From Halocaridina rubra (taxonomy: Eukaryota; Arthropoda; Malacostraca; Decapoda; Atyidae): 64,000 nt of DNA. This document shows, piece after piece, positions 24,865-35,064 of this stretch. The position numbers were made by a program, and so were the translations under genes. The notes under the pieces were generated by a model that was given only the letters and a program-made list of their open reading frames with translations, was not told the DNA's origin and made no database searches. Each line of letters starts with the position of its first letter. The stretch's first letter is position 1. The stretch covers positions 1 to 64,000 of the forward strand of contig JAXCGZ010015157.1 in the NCBI GenBank assembly GCA_037179515.1, given 5' to 3'.

Positions 24865-25205
24865 AGCCGAGTTTACCTTCATGTGCTCTGCCTACTGCAA
24901 GTGGAAAAATAAGCAGCTCAAAGGGAAATTTTTGGGTAAATACTAGGTTATTTTTTGATACAGGTTCCCAGTGTTCCTTTATAACTAGGAAATTAGCTGA
25001 AAGGCTTAAATTAAGTCCAGTAGATGAAATGTCTCTTGGTATTGATGCATTTCGTTCTGAGACAAAGAAAGGAAGTTTTCCTGTCAAAAATGTAGTTATC
25101 AAATTGGGGAAAAGAAGAGCCAGAGTTAAATTACTCGTAGTTGATGACATGGTAATTAGCATCCACACTCCAGGACTAGCAAAGGCTGCAAATGTGTTAG
25201 TCTAA
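24858..25205 (+). pseudogene. BEL/Pao aspartic protease (DUF1758-like)
   Basis: Contains the retropepsin signature FFDTGSQCSFITRKLAERL (catalytic D in DTGS) and a following beta-rich stretch (VKNVVIKLGKRRARVKLLVV). The protease would cleave the polyprotein. A stop after NVLV (25205) separates it from the next open frame, which starts at 25216 with DUF1758/RT-linker-like sequence. Confidence 0.78.
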
Positions 25206-25215
25206 TGGTCACAAG

Positions 25216-26280
25216 TTGGCTGATGATATTTATAGTGATGTACTGGAGAACATTGGCATTGTTATTGGTGCCTTACATTTTAGTCAGTTTGTTAGTGGTA
25301 TTAACAAGTGGGATGTCTATACTTTGATGGAAACACCAGGTGGTGTCATGTTGTATGGCCATATTCCTCGTGATACTCAACATGGATCCAGTAGTGTACA
25401 AAACCAACTTGTTATGCGAGTAGGAACACAGGTTTTTCCTACAGCTACTCAAGAGTTGATTGAAGCGGCCATAGAGCCAGTTAATAAATTGTTGATTGCA
25501 AAGGCCACAGAGCCAGTTAATAAGTTGTTAATGGAGGAGGCCATAGAGCCTGTTAATAAGTTGTTGATTGAAGAGGCCATAGAGCCTGTTAATAAGTTGT
25601 GGGAGCCAGAGAGTATTGGAGTAAAGCAAGAAGTGCATTACGAAGATAAAACTACACTTAGAAGTTGTACAGATTCTGTTCCCTGGAAGGCTATCCACAC
25701 TCCTCCCCCACACAATTTTCAGAGTGCCTTTGGACAAATGAAGTCTCTAATAGAACAGTTGGAGGAAATATTGGAGAATGTTCATGTAAGTAATTTGTTG
25801 GATGCTTGTACCAGTGAAGAGAAACAGTTTGATGTATACAATACTGAAGATGTAGAGTGGCCAAAGGCCGAAATATCACTGCAAGCATGGAATTCAAACA
25901 CTGCAAGACTTCAAAGGTTACTGGATCAGTGCCTTTCTGAAAAATCTAGATTTTCTAAAGAAACAATAATTAGTTTAATCTGGAATGTTAATACAGACAA
26001 GTTGTCTTTGAAAAGTCTGAAGGCTAGAGACGATGTGTTGACCAAACTTAAACTTCTGTCACTGGTGGGTATACTTTTGGACCCCTTAGGTCTAATATCA
26101 CCCTTACTAAGAAGAGGAAAAATTCTTATCCAGAGAGCTTGGTCTGAAAAGCTCTCATGGGAATATATGTTGTCAGAAGCATACAAAGAGGAATCATCAA
26201 ATTATGAAAGATCTGAATGTCAAGCTGCCCAAAGGGTTGAAGAATTGTGGGCACGCTTAATCATAGATGATAAATTGTAG
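25216..26280 (+). pseudogene. BEL/Pao pol remnant: protease-RT linker fused to end of RT domain
   Basis: A 354-codon open frame. The first about 60 residues (LENIGIVIGALHFSQFVSGI) fit the region after a Pao protease. Residues about 75-130 hold nearly four 12-residue repeats of the form AIEPVNKLLIEE (36 bp each). The last about 140 residues match the stretch following the Pao RT core (IWNVNTDKLSLKSLKARDDV; GILLDPLGLISPL; GKILIQRAW). The catalytic YxDD-bearing RT core is absent. The frame survives the deletion, so it may be expressed, but it cannot act as a polymerase. Confidence 0.75.
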
Positions 26281-26329
26281 TACTGATAGGGGAGACCCCC
26301 CATTTTTTCTTTTTTGGAGGGGCCCAGGA

Positions 26330-27370
26330 TGTCTTGAATATATTTCAAGACAGTTTATTTCTACGTACATTATGTAAGTGTTATTTTGCATATAGTTTCG
26401 TTTATTGTAACGTAAGTGCATGAATGCATACTTTTACACTTAGTATGTATACCTATTAATTTCTATCATGTATACACGTATATTCGTATGTATAATGTGT
26501 AGTTTATTAGGGAGGCTGGCTGTAGCAGACTTGGAGAAAGGAATGTAGGCCACTAATGGATTTTAGCCATTAACCTTTCACTTCCTTGATAACGCTTATT
26601 GCATCACCTGTTTGAACAAAGAAGCGTTGTAACCAAGGACCCCAACAAACGAGGGAAGTTTTCTAAGACATTATTACAAAAAGTTAGTTGCTGTCGTGAG
26701 ATGCTACGAGGCACTCATTTTTACTGTGCTTATTGACAGTACTTATAAGTTTATTCTTAGTTGTACTCGTGAGATGATACGAGACACTCATGTTTACTGT
26801 GTTTATTGACAGTACTTATAAGTTTGTTAAAGAGTAATTAGTTGCTGTCGTGAGATGCTACGAGGCACTCATTTTTACTGTGTTTATTGACAGTACTTAA
26901 AAGTTTATAATTAGTTGCTCTCGTGAGACGTTACGAGACACTCAAGTAGAAAACGTAACAGAGATACGTGGATCAGAAGAAGATTCGGAGTCCCGTGATT
27001 GCTGACGACATCAAGGTTATCCGGATAGATGAGTACAGATGTACTGTATTTCTAACAATATTTATAACTACGTATGAGGGACAGAATGAGCTCATTTAAT
27101 TGAACACTCGTAGGTAGAATGTATGTTAGAAAATTTATTATTCTGTATGAGGAAATTTTAATTTAAGGTGAGGAGAGTTTATTTAAATATTCACATATCA
27201 ACAGTTCATAAACCCCCTTATAATATATTTGCATGTAATATTAATAATATTTTATTGGTAGAGGATTTAAATTTGAGATCATGGTAGGCCTCTACTGAAG
27301 CCGTGTCAGGATTTCCGAATTTAGGGGGTTATAAGATCGAAGGGTAAATAACACACAGGAAATCCTCCAC

Positions 27371-27371
<1 letters not shown>
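26330..27371 (+). repeat. 3' LTR of BEL/Pao element (uninterrupted)
   Basis: A 1042-bp LTR beginning TGTCTTGAATAT and ending AATCCTCCACA. It gives the empty-site sequence for the MITE in the 5' LTR. By eye it differs from the 5' LTR at only a few percent of positions. Confidence 0.85.
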
Positions 27372-27417
<46 letters not shown>

Positions 27418-27676
27418 TGATGATAATAATTTCCACAATCATCATCAAAGGAAAATTATTGTTGCCAATAATAATAATAATAATAATAATATCTAAGGAG
27501 AATTTTTGGAATGGACATCATAGGAAATGCAGAGGTATATCAAAACCCAGCAGAGAGCTGGATATTCATTACACATCTTTTATAATCCCTTCACATCTAA
27601 CAGGTCATTACACTCTCCATCTCAGTTTCTCTTTACAGCCTGATAAAGGCTGTCTTATCTTATCATTTTTTGGCCT
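27372..27676 (+). repeat. Retroposon family S1, copy c (truncated)
   Basis: ATT/AAT microsatellite, 'ccacaatcatcatcaaagg', 'acccagcagagagctggata' and 'ctgataaaggctgt', ending at 'cattttttggcc'. Its end lies about 14 bases from the splice donor of the IDE exon at 27692. Its left side adjoins the BEL 3' LTR. Confidence 0.65.
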
Positions 27677-27691
27677 AAAAAAGGTATGTAC

Positions 27692-27804
27692 CTGAAAAGT
27701 TCTGTATACACAACAGCCTTAGGTAATTTGAATTCATCATCTTGTTTGTACCACACTCTTGAAAGAGGACACTCCATTATCATTTCAGGAAGAGAGGGAA
27801 CAGT
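27692..27804 (-). CDS. IDE: Insulin-degrading enzyme, internal exon (most 3' one recognised)
   Basis: The minus strand has acceptor 'ttccattgcag' ending at 27805, a 113-nt exon in phase 0 and donor AG|GTACAT at 27691. It encodes TVPSLPEMIMECPLSRVWYK then QDDEFKLPKA, matching the family segment '...LWFKQDDKFFLPKA...' just after NEFIPTNF in animal IDEs. It ends with two bases of a split codon. The following exon (the 'SPFAYVDP' region in other IDEs) is not seen in the 27.7 kb to the left, so the next intron holds at least the S1 copy and the BEL element. Confidence 0.88.
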
Positions 27805-28662
27805 CTGCAATGGAAAACATAAGTAGTCACACAGATTATAAATAATTCAAACAGTATGCTGCACAGTAAATGTACAATACTAATGCAAATAACTTCCAAT
27901 TTCCATTATTAGTAATTGCTAAGTAGTGTACAACAGTACACCATATCACTTCAGTAACATTTGTACCATACCTATTATCAGTTAGTCAGAATACGCTTTG
28001 GCTTGGATTGGTATTACTCAATTATTTGCATTCAACAATAAAGAATATAATAATAAAAGCAAAATACAGAAGCTCTCCTACTTATGAACAACCAAATTAC
28101 AACATTCACTGATACAAACAAAATCTACCCAGTATCTACTCATGTTGATCCAGTTTTACGTCACGGACTCCCTTTTCTACTAAGGGCTAGAGCGGTTGCC
28201 TTCTTGCGAAGGACTTGTTTTGGCAGATGTAATCGTTACCCTGAGTGCATGCCCTTGCTAACCTCAGACCGTGATGGGGCGCGAACCCTCGACCTGACGC
28301 CTCAGAGTCGCGGACGCTACACCTTGAGCCATGGTGACTACTCCATTATCTACTCATGTAGTATTACATTATTACTACTGTATTAAGTCATTAATACTGC
28401 ATACTTTAAGTTTTCCGTAGTAGTTAAGTGTCTTTAGCCTAAGTACTATGAAAATCTGAATATGTATGTCAGTACAGTACATTTATTTACCTAAAAACAA
28501 CTTACGAACAATTCTATTTACAAATAGACTTCTTTAACCTAACTCGTTTGTAAGTCGGGGAGTGTCTGTACTGGTATGTTTTACAGATTACTTTTTTCAT
28601 GATTATGACTATGGCCATCCATGCAATAGGGAAAGTGTAATGTGCAAAAACATTCACCTAAC
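27805..28662 (-). other. IDE intron (0.86 kb) with a tRNA-SINE
   Basis: Intron between the exons ending at 28663 and starting at 27804. It begins GTTAGG and ends CAG on the minus strand. Apart from the SINE at about 28145-28345 it shows nothing recognisable. Confidence 0.75.
28145..28345 (-). repeat. tRNA-derived SINE, copy 1
   Basis: On the minus strand: an A-box-like 'ggctcaaggtgtagcgtc', an anticodon-like arm 'gactctgaggcgtc' and a B-box-like 'gggttcgcgcccc', followed by a body ending '...agggagtccgtgacgtaaaa'. The same roughly 200-bp body is found on the plus strand at 39625-39811. The RNA polymerase III promoter layout supports a SINE rather than a tRNA gene. Confidence 0.7.
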
Positions 28663-28858
28663 CTTCCCTGCATTTAGTAAATCAAATGTTGTAGGAACAA
28701 ATTCATTCTTATTTGGTAAATGGAGAAGTTCATTGGACCCTGCAGAAGCCCACACATCAAGCTGGTCTTGGCAAATATCCTCCATCTTGTAATTTGTGCC
28801 ATACCATCTCTCTGTTTCACTTACTTTGTCAGCTAACACTTTTCCAACCACAGCAATT
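28663..28858 (-). CDS. IDE: Insulin-degrading enzyme, internal exon
   Basis: Acceptor 'ctttggtttccag' ends at 28859; the 196-nt exon completes the split Arg codon, then encodes IAVVGKVLADKVSETERWYG, TNYKMEDI, and later LPNKNEFVPTTFDLLNAGK. The donor is AAG|GTTAGG at 28662. The blocks EEWYGTQY and LPTKNEFIPTNFE are conserved in animal IDEs and align in order. This is the middle (Peptidase_M16_M) part of the protein, which forms part of the substrate chamber. Confidence 0.93.
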
Positions 28859-31800
28859 CTGGAAACCAAAGAAAAGAGAATAATGAGCATTACATACCTA
28901 TTTAACCCATTAAGAAATAAGTTATATTCTTAATATAGTTGCAAAAAACTTGAAGTTTTGCAAATATTTCCATGAACAAAAAAGTTAGTCTTCCTATGGT
29001 AATAAATGCCAATGAAAAAATTAACATAACTCATACTCATCATATGAAAACTTCCAAAGGCAAAATAAAACAACTCCCTGATGTACGATGTCAACAAATA
29101 TTTTCCAAAATACTTCACACACACAGGAAGGGACACGAGAATTTGGACTCAACATTTCTGCAGTTAAATACTATCTACTTTTTGCATAATAACTATTGAC
29201 AAAATTGTCATACACCCAAAAAAATCTGGCGAAAATATTTGGGGTAACTCTTTGAAGGCTTGCTAAATTCATGTACGATATGCTTTCCTTAAATGTCTTG
29301 TATCAGGCTTCCTGCTTTGTCCTGTTAGTCATGTTTCATCAATCACATAATAAAGCTGCGTTCATCTATCGTGAGTATCATTCATCCACATCCACCATGG
29401 TGCAGTGAAGTGGAACTTATGCCCTTGGTACTGATATGACCGCATGGCCATCTCTTCCAGACTTCACTGGGCAACACCTTCTAGGCTCCAAGTCACAATC
29501 ACCTCACCAGCTCTGTCAGAGCTTGAGGTTGTAATTGAGCTGACTGTGGGATGCAGCAGCCCTGGGAATGGCGAACATCACCCCTTCTCAATGTGTGCCA
29601 CATATGGCGGTGCCCTTCGCTCCACAGAAAAGTAAGGTCAAGATGTCTTCCATTGCTTTCAGGACGTGCAAGCTGTCCATAGAAACCTGGATATTCCTCC
29701 ACAGGTGGCCCAAACTAGAAGCCATCATGCATTTCTGAGTCAACTGCATGCCAGTTCTTCAACAAGCCTTGGATTCCAGGCATACCAGGGAAATGTGGGT
29801 GAGTTTTACTCTTATGCAAGCCTTGGACAATATCAAGGCTTTAGTGCCCCTCGCTACTAACCTGGCGGTACTGTGGAGTAAGTTTTTCAGTGACTTCCTG
29901 GCTCCATACGAGCATACAGGTATATATTTTCAAAGATGTTCGCAGTTGGTGATAGATTGGCCATTAAGTGCCCTAAGTGTAACAACAATCTGAGTGATTA
30001 TGTGTGTTTACGAAATTTAATAGTAGGTTAAAATGACCCATGGCTAATAAGGGAAATTTATCAGAATTATTTTTCATATGATTGTGTAGGTAAGCTTAGC
30101 TCGTAGCGCTCGGCCTTTGAGGCTGCCAAAATTCACATGCCCTGGTTACAACAGTAATGGAAGACGTCGATGACATTATAGCTGTTGCTGACGTGTGCAG
30201 TCCCCTCCCCCACTAAGCCCTTGTGAAAATTGTGGGAACTAACATGCAGATAAGAGCTCCTGCCCTGCCAAGGGTGCTACCTGCTATGGATGCCTAAGGC
30301 AGGGCAATTCAGGAATAGAAAAAAGGCATCTTTTGTGGAAGTATCTAGTGCTGTGGTGGCAGTGTCCACAACGTCCCCCCAGCCTCTCTTGGCTGAGTCT
30401 ATTTCCTCGCCCAGTAAGGGGATGGCCCTCTCCACCATGGCCATGGCCAAGTAGCCAAAATAGGTGCTCAGGTGTGTGTGGCAGGTATGTTACTGCTTTG
30501 CTCGTTGCAACCCTACCTAGGTCACATGTTGCCATGGCTTGAAGGATATCGTGGAGCACCACCTGCAATGTATGGGCACTGCAGAGTACCACATTACCTT
30601 AGATAGTGTCATCAGTTCAGGAGATTATTGTGGAATCTATCACGTACTTATACTTATCTCTGACTACTTGTAAGAGTCTTGTGCTGGTAAGCATCTCCTT
30701 GTCACACCATATGCCTATCATGGCTACCCTCACGTTGGAGGCAGTTACCTGCCTACCAAGCCCCACGACCATGCCAACCAAATCCCTGGAGGAGAACAAT
30801 GCATGAATTCAAGTGGCTACTCATCGTCTACCTTCACCACTATGAGGTCACCACTTCCTGTAATGTCCGCGCCCCTGCACCAAATACATTTGCCCCCAGG
30901 ATCCAGCCCCTGTACTTGCCACCCACCACTGCTGTCCCTAAACGCTGGGAAGTGGAGGTGAAGGCGCAACTCGACGAAGATGTATGACGGGGGATCATCC
31001 AGCCTGCTTCACCTGGGGAGCCACCAAATGGTGCTCCAGGATGGTGGTAGTGGTTAAAAATGATGCCACCATAGATGCACCATGGAATATAAATGCCTTC
31101 ACGTTTCATGTTTGAAGGAGACTCATCACACCCGTTTGCCCTTCGACATGGTATCTGGTGTCCCATGTCGCTCCTTCAATACAGTGGCAGATGCCTTTTG
31201 GGGTTTCCACCAGGTAGGGTTAGACCAGGAGAGAAGGAAACTGATGACATTGGGCACCCCCTGGGGGAGATATCATTCTAACTGATATCAGGGGGTCAGT
31301 CCCCTTATCCTCCGCACACTACCCCCAGTCCAATGGCAGAGCCAAGGTCTCCGTCAAGTTGTCTAAAAGGATTCTTCGCTTCAACATGGGTGCTAACGGC
31401 AGCCTGGACACAAGACAAGGAATCCCAGGCTCTACTCCAGTACTTGCAAGTCCCCTGCACAGTTGGCAACTGGAAGAAAGCTTAGAGACAGCATACTGAT
31501 GGCAAGACAAAATCATAAATTCAGTAGGTACTGGCACCACACCCTCCATCAGCATGAACTTCAAATGGTCCTCGGTGGGGACATGCCTATGATTCCCCCG
31601 GGACAAGTCAAACACGTACTATAGCCTCTGCCCGTGAGCTCTCACATCAAGATATAGGATTCCTCCTTGAAACAGTAGGGGCTAAATCTGTTACAGTGCC
31701 TTATTAAGGCTAAAAAAGGCTTTTGCATCCTTAGATACACCACACTCTGAATCTCAAAGATGTTTTCAACACATAAAAATTATACTATAATGTCGAAGGG

Positions 31801-32458
31801 AAAACTCAAGGATGTGTATGTCAGTTTTCCACAAGTGTATTAGGAAATCTGACTTGACTTTACAATTCCAGATTCACAGGTAGTGTATTTTTTCAACACT
31901 TTGGAAAAAACACGCCCAATATTCTCCATTCTTGTGTTTGCTCTCAGACTAAGTTTAATAAGGTTTTTGATATGTGGCTTTTGGTTTTCCATGGATCATT
32001 TGCTAATGGAAAAAGCTAGCCCAATTTTCTACGGTGTTTGTATTTGATCTGTAACTACATTATTTCGGCTTTATAATATGACGATCCTGGTTTTCTAGCA
32101 ATCTTTTCTTGATCACCTTTTATGGAACACGATGTTATAAAACAGGTGTAGTTCTCCTTGCTGTGTAATAGCAGAAATGACTGTTACAGCCAACTTCTCT
32201 ACCTACAGAGATCCAGTAAGAATTTATATCAAAGATAAAGATACAAACTAAACATTATAGCAAATGTGCCAAGGACAATTCAATGCTTAACAAAGAGAAT
32301 AAGTCTAATAAATTATTTTGTCTAACAAATTTGATATTCTGTACTTAACCTGCAACAGTAACTAAAAGTATAATTTGGCAGTAATTTGATTAAAATACAA
32401 AATCAATCCCATTGATAAATAGAAGAAAAAACTAGCATACCAATGAAGAGACAAATAC
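28859..32458 (-). other. IDE intron (3.6 kb) containing a decayed gypsy-type pol
   Basis: Runs from donor AAG|GTATTT (32458) to acceptor TTTCCAG (28859). The only recognisable content is the retrotransposon remnant at about 29900-31640 on the opposite strand. About 28860-29400 and 31640-32458 show nothing. Confidence 0.8.
29900..31640 (+). pseudogene. Gypsy/Ty3-type gag-pol remnant, heavily decayed
   Basis: Reading across frames on the plus strand: a zinc-knuckle piece at about 30217-30300 (CENCG...H..KSSC, then CYGC); an RT start at about 30885-31060 (LPPTTAVPKRWEVEVKAQLD, GIIQPA, VVVKND); more RT at about 31105-31270 (ETHHTRLPFDMVSGVPCRSF, DAFWGFHQVGLD, TPWGRYH); then a jump to integrase-like sequence at about 31280-31420 (HYPQSNGRAKVSVKLSKRIL). 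Everything between RT finger/palm and integrase is deleted, and stops are frequent. It lies antisense in an IDE intron. Confidence 0.72.
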
Positions 32459-32562
32459 CTTATATTTTCAGGTGTGAGACAATTAAGCACCATTTTTATA
32501 AGATCTGGTTTATATTCAGACAGAAGGTATCCACCACAGAGGACTTCTTTTGGTGGGTAATA
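32459..32562 (-). CDS. IDE: Insulin-degrading enzyme, internal exon
   Basis: Acceptor 'ttatgctttgcag' ends at 32563, the exon is 104 nt, and the donor is ATAAG|GTATTT at 32458. It encodes YYPPKEVLCGGYLLSEYKPD followed by LIKMVLNCLTPENI and two bases of an Arg codon. In other animals the same place reads '[34 protein letters not shown]', so the alignment is continuous across both junctions. Confidence 0.93.
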
Positions 32563-32759
32563 CTGCAAAGCATAATTAGCCCATTTACTCCTTATATGTA
32601 ATGTATTACATTAGAGAAGCTTGGATCAAAGTCTTAACAATACAAATGTTAACAAAAACTAAAGGTTTTTGAAGTAGGGAATCGATTATTATTGACCAAA
32701 TATAGAAAGTTCAATATATAGCATTTTACACATAAACTAGAGAGAAAACAACTGCTTAC
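32563..32759 (-). other. IDE intron (197 bp)
   Basis: Short AT-rich intron between two phase-0 junctions: begins GTAAGC and ends TTTGCAG on the minus strand. Confidence 0.9.
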
Positions 32760-32897
32760 ATGAAGCTGCTCTGACAGTCCACATACATAAGACTGGGGAC
32801 GTTCTTTATCCTTAAATCGAAAGTTCATGGCACTCAGATCTCGACATTCATTGAAAACCCATTCTTGTGGACCTTCAGTTTTAAGCAAATTCAAATA
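32760..32897 (-). CDS. IDE: Insulin-degrading enzyme, internal exon (most 5' one recognised)
   Basis: IDE is a large M16 zinc metalloprotease that degrades insulin, amyloid-beta and other small peptides, mainly in the cytosol. This 138-nt exon (phase 0 at both ends; acceptor 'cttactttgcag', donor CAT|GTAAGC) encodes YLNLLKTEGPQEWVFNECRD then LSAMNFRFKDKERPQSYVCG and LSEQLH. Human IDE has 'EGPQEWVFQECKDL' and 'FRFKDKERP' here. The HxxEH zinc site lies in earlier exons that I could not find to the right of this point. The four exons have open frames and good junctions, so the locus looks like a functional gene rather than a processed copy. Confidence 0.93.
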
Positions 32898-33680
32898 CTG
32901 CAAAGTAAGAAGAAAATATGAAGTTGAAATAACAACCTACATTAATATCTTGACCTTAAAATCTTGAAGCAGCAGATCCAAGTTAGGAAATGAAGACTGA
33001 TCAAGTGAGGCTAAAGGCAAATTTGCATAAGTTATATTTCTGCTTTATGGCGTGATAATGTTGTTGGTATCTGAAGGATAAAGAATCAGTAAGAAAGACT
33101 AATGTGCATACTGTTACATCACAAAAAACTAAAACAAATGAGAATATCAATACTTTTACAGATTTCTATTTTCATGTATTAGATACCTTCTCCTTCCACT
33201 ATCAACAACTAGCCAAAATTGACAGACAATAAGAGGGATCTATGGTAGCTCATATTTCATTCATGCACTAATAGCTACACTACTGCATTCTGTAAAATAC
33301 AAAACAGCTTCTGATACTATCCGTTAGAAACCTGCAAAAGAGGGCCTCAAGTTTTCATGGATTATCCTGGTGGTTTTAAAAATCATATATGGCATCTGTT
33401 TGTGTCCCAGTCTTAAAGGAGAGCAAAGAATCATAATAAAGGGAGGGTTTTCCCTGATAGATGACAATCTTAAGTTCGTCTGATTAACTGCATCAAAGCA
33501 TGACTCATGTTATACAAGTAAAACTGACATTGGACTTAAAGCCACGGTTGTGGTCAAAGTTATAAAAATATACAGTACACCTAAGTTTATCAGCTAGATA
33601 CTCAAGAAGCTCATTGGAAATACTGTATATCACAGTGCTGCTGAAGGTTGCATATCAGTAACACAAGGTAGTTTCACAAA
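32898..33680. other. Unassigned, probably IDE intron
   Basis: AT-rich sequence upstream of the first recognised IDE exon. No further exon or repeat family could be identified. Confidence 0.5.
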
Positions 33681-34035
33681 TCTATCTATCTATCTACCTT
33701 GGCTGTCTCCCCTGATTGGGGGGTAACCAACATAAAAAAGGATACAATAAGGGGATTACTTTGCTCTATGGGCAATGATGAGGGAGCTAGCAACCGTTCA
33801 GATGGCACTGCTGGAGTGCCACAGCCCATCCTCCTGACTCTTCCATAACCTGCGTCGCTTCATGAATGCCAACTCCCCTACTGCCCCTACCACAGGTCTA
33901 CCTTTGTAAGATGCAGCCCCGTGGTAACAGCAGATGCCCATCAGAGCTGCCTCACAATCGCTCGCCACTAATTCCTATTCCTAGCACGCTCACTTGCTTC
34001 CCTCACATCCATCCTCCAATCATTCATAGAGTTAC
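33681..34035 (-). repeat. LINE 3' end with GATA tail (possibly RTE-like)
   Basis: On the minus strand the segment ends '...ccaatcaggggagacagccaaggtagatagatagatagat'-like, a GATA tail seen here as (atct)n at 33681. The last about 50 bp match the 3' part of the SINE-like element at 3710-3919. Upstream blocks ('gtagacctgtggtaggggca', 'ggagttggcattcatgaagc') look like LINE 3' sequence. Shared tails are typical of SINE-LINE partner pairs. Confidence 0.5.
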
Positions 34036-34450
34036 CGGTAGGTAGGGAGCAATGCATTCCTTATATTTAGAGCTTTATATTTTTATTCTATGATGAAAGA
34101 TGCAATGCAATAATTACATTCACTGGCTAGTTTGTGATAAACTTCCATTTTCTTAGAGACGTTAATTTCTAAGGCTATATATATCACAAAATCTAAAAGA
34201 AGTTGCGTTAGAGGTTCTCAATCAATGTGTTATGAGTACTGTATATGTATGCTTAATAATGTGGTCTCAATTGGCAGAACACTGCAGTCTGGATGGAGTG
34301 AACAAAATGCAGTTAAGGAGATCATGGAGTGCCAAGCAAACACATTGCATAATTACATTTTGTTGATATATCAGCAGGTGTTGTAATCACCTAATTGTGC
34401 TAACCAGAAAGAGCCCATAGTTCATAACTTTCCATCTCCAAGTCAGTTCA
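34036..34450. other. Unassigned
   Basis: No coding or repeat feature recognised. Confidence 0.4.
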
Positions 34451-35064
34451 ATTTTGTACTTAGTGATACTTATCATACTTGTCCTTAAAACTATGAATTC
34501 AGTTAGCAATAAGTACCTCCTTGCTAAGCGAATTCCAATTATCAACTACACTTACACTACAAAAGTACCTCCTTACATCCTGCAAAAAAGTTTTCTTACC
34601 AAGCTTCAAACTATGACCTCTAGTTCTAGTGCCACCCATATCAAAATATCGATCCCTATCCACTCTGTCATAACCATAAAGGAATTTAATAACCGTCACC
34701 ATATTCCCCTCATTCTTCTAACTACGAGTGATGGTAAAACTAATTCCCTTAGCCTCTCCCCATAACTGAGATTACGTATTTCTGGCACCAGTTTAATGGC
34801 ATGTCTTTAAAATTTTTCCAGCTCAACGACGTGCTTTTCCAAGTGTGGATAACAAACGGGGTTGCATATTCAAGCTTTGGGCTCACATAGGTTACAAAAA
34901 TATTTCTGAACATTTCCTTGTCCATGTGCCTGAAGGATATCCTTACATTTACTAAGAAAACATATGCTGTCCTTAGTATGCCATTTATATGCATTTCTGG
35001 AGACAAATCTGCCAGTATATTTATTCATAGATCTCATTCTCTGTCTCTTGAAGTTCTGCTCCTG
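34451..35064 (-). pseudogene. Old LINE L-old, C-terminal end of RT frame and 3' region
   Basis: On the minus strand: SPEMHINGILRTAYVFLVNV (about 35004-34945), VTYVSPKLEYATPFV, then LGKKTFLQDVRRYFCSVSVV and DNWNSLSKEV (about 34600-34505). The last block is the conserved 'RRYFFS.R.VD.WNSLP' ending of CR1/Jockey-like RT proteins. The element continues on the far side of the younger LINE at 38273. Stops and frameshifts are present. Confidence 0.72.

Larger units (their letters stand above)
19953..27371 (+). mobile_element. BEL/Pao LTR retrotransposon, non-autonomous (RT core, RNase H and integrase missing)
   Basis: Two direct LTRs (19953-22785, interrupted by a MITE; 26330-27371) flank a gag/protease region and the end of a reverse transcriptase domain. 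There is a candidate primer-binding site after the 5' LTR (ttggtccttcgaaccggat, about 22790) and a purine-rich stretch (ggaggggcccagga) just before the 3' LTR. The catalytic RT core, RNase H and integrase are absent, so it could only move in trans. Both edges sit in AAT/ATT-rich sequence, which hides any target duplication. It may lie in an IDE intron. Confidence 0.85.

Noticed and set aside
30284..31166. Minus-strand frames in the gypsy remnant region
   Set aside because: The plus strand carries recognisable zinc-knuckle, RT and integrase pieces; the minus frames are their complements.
32898..33120. A further upstream IDE exon just right of 32897
   Set aside because: A short open stretch on the minus strand did not match the expected 'EEG..HVEDII..MFQ' segment.
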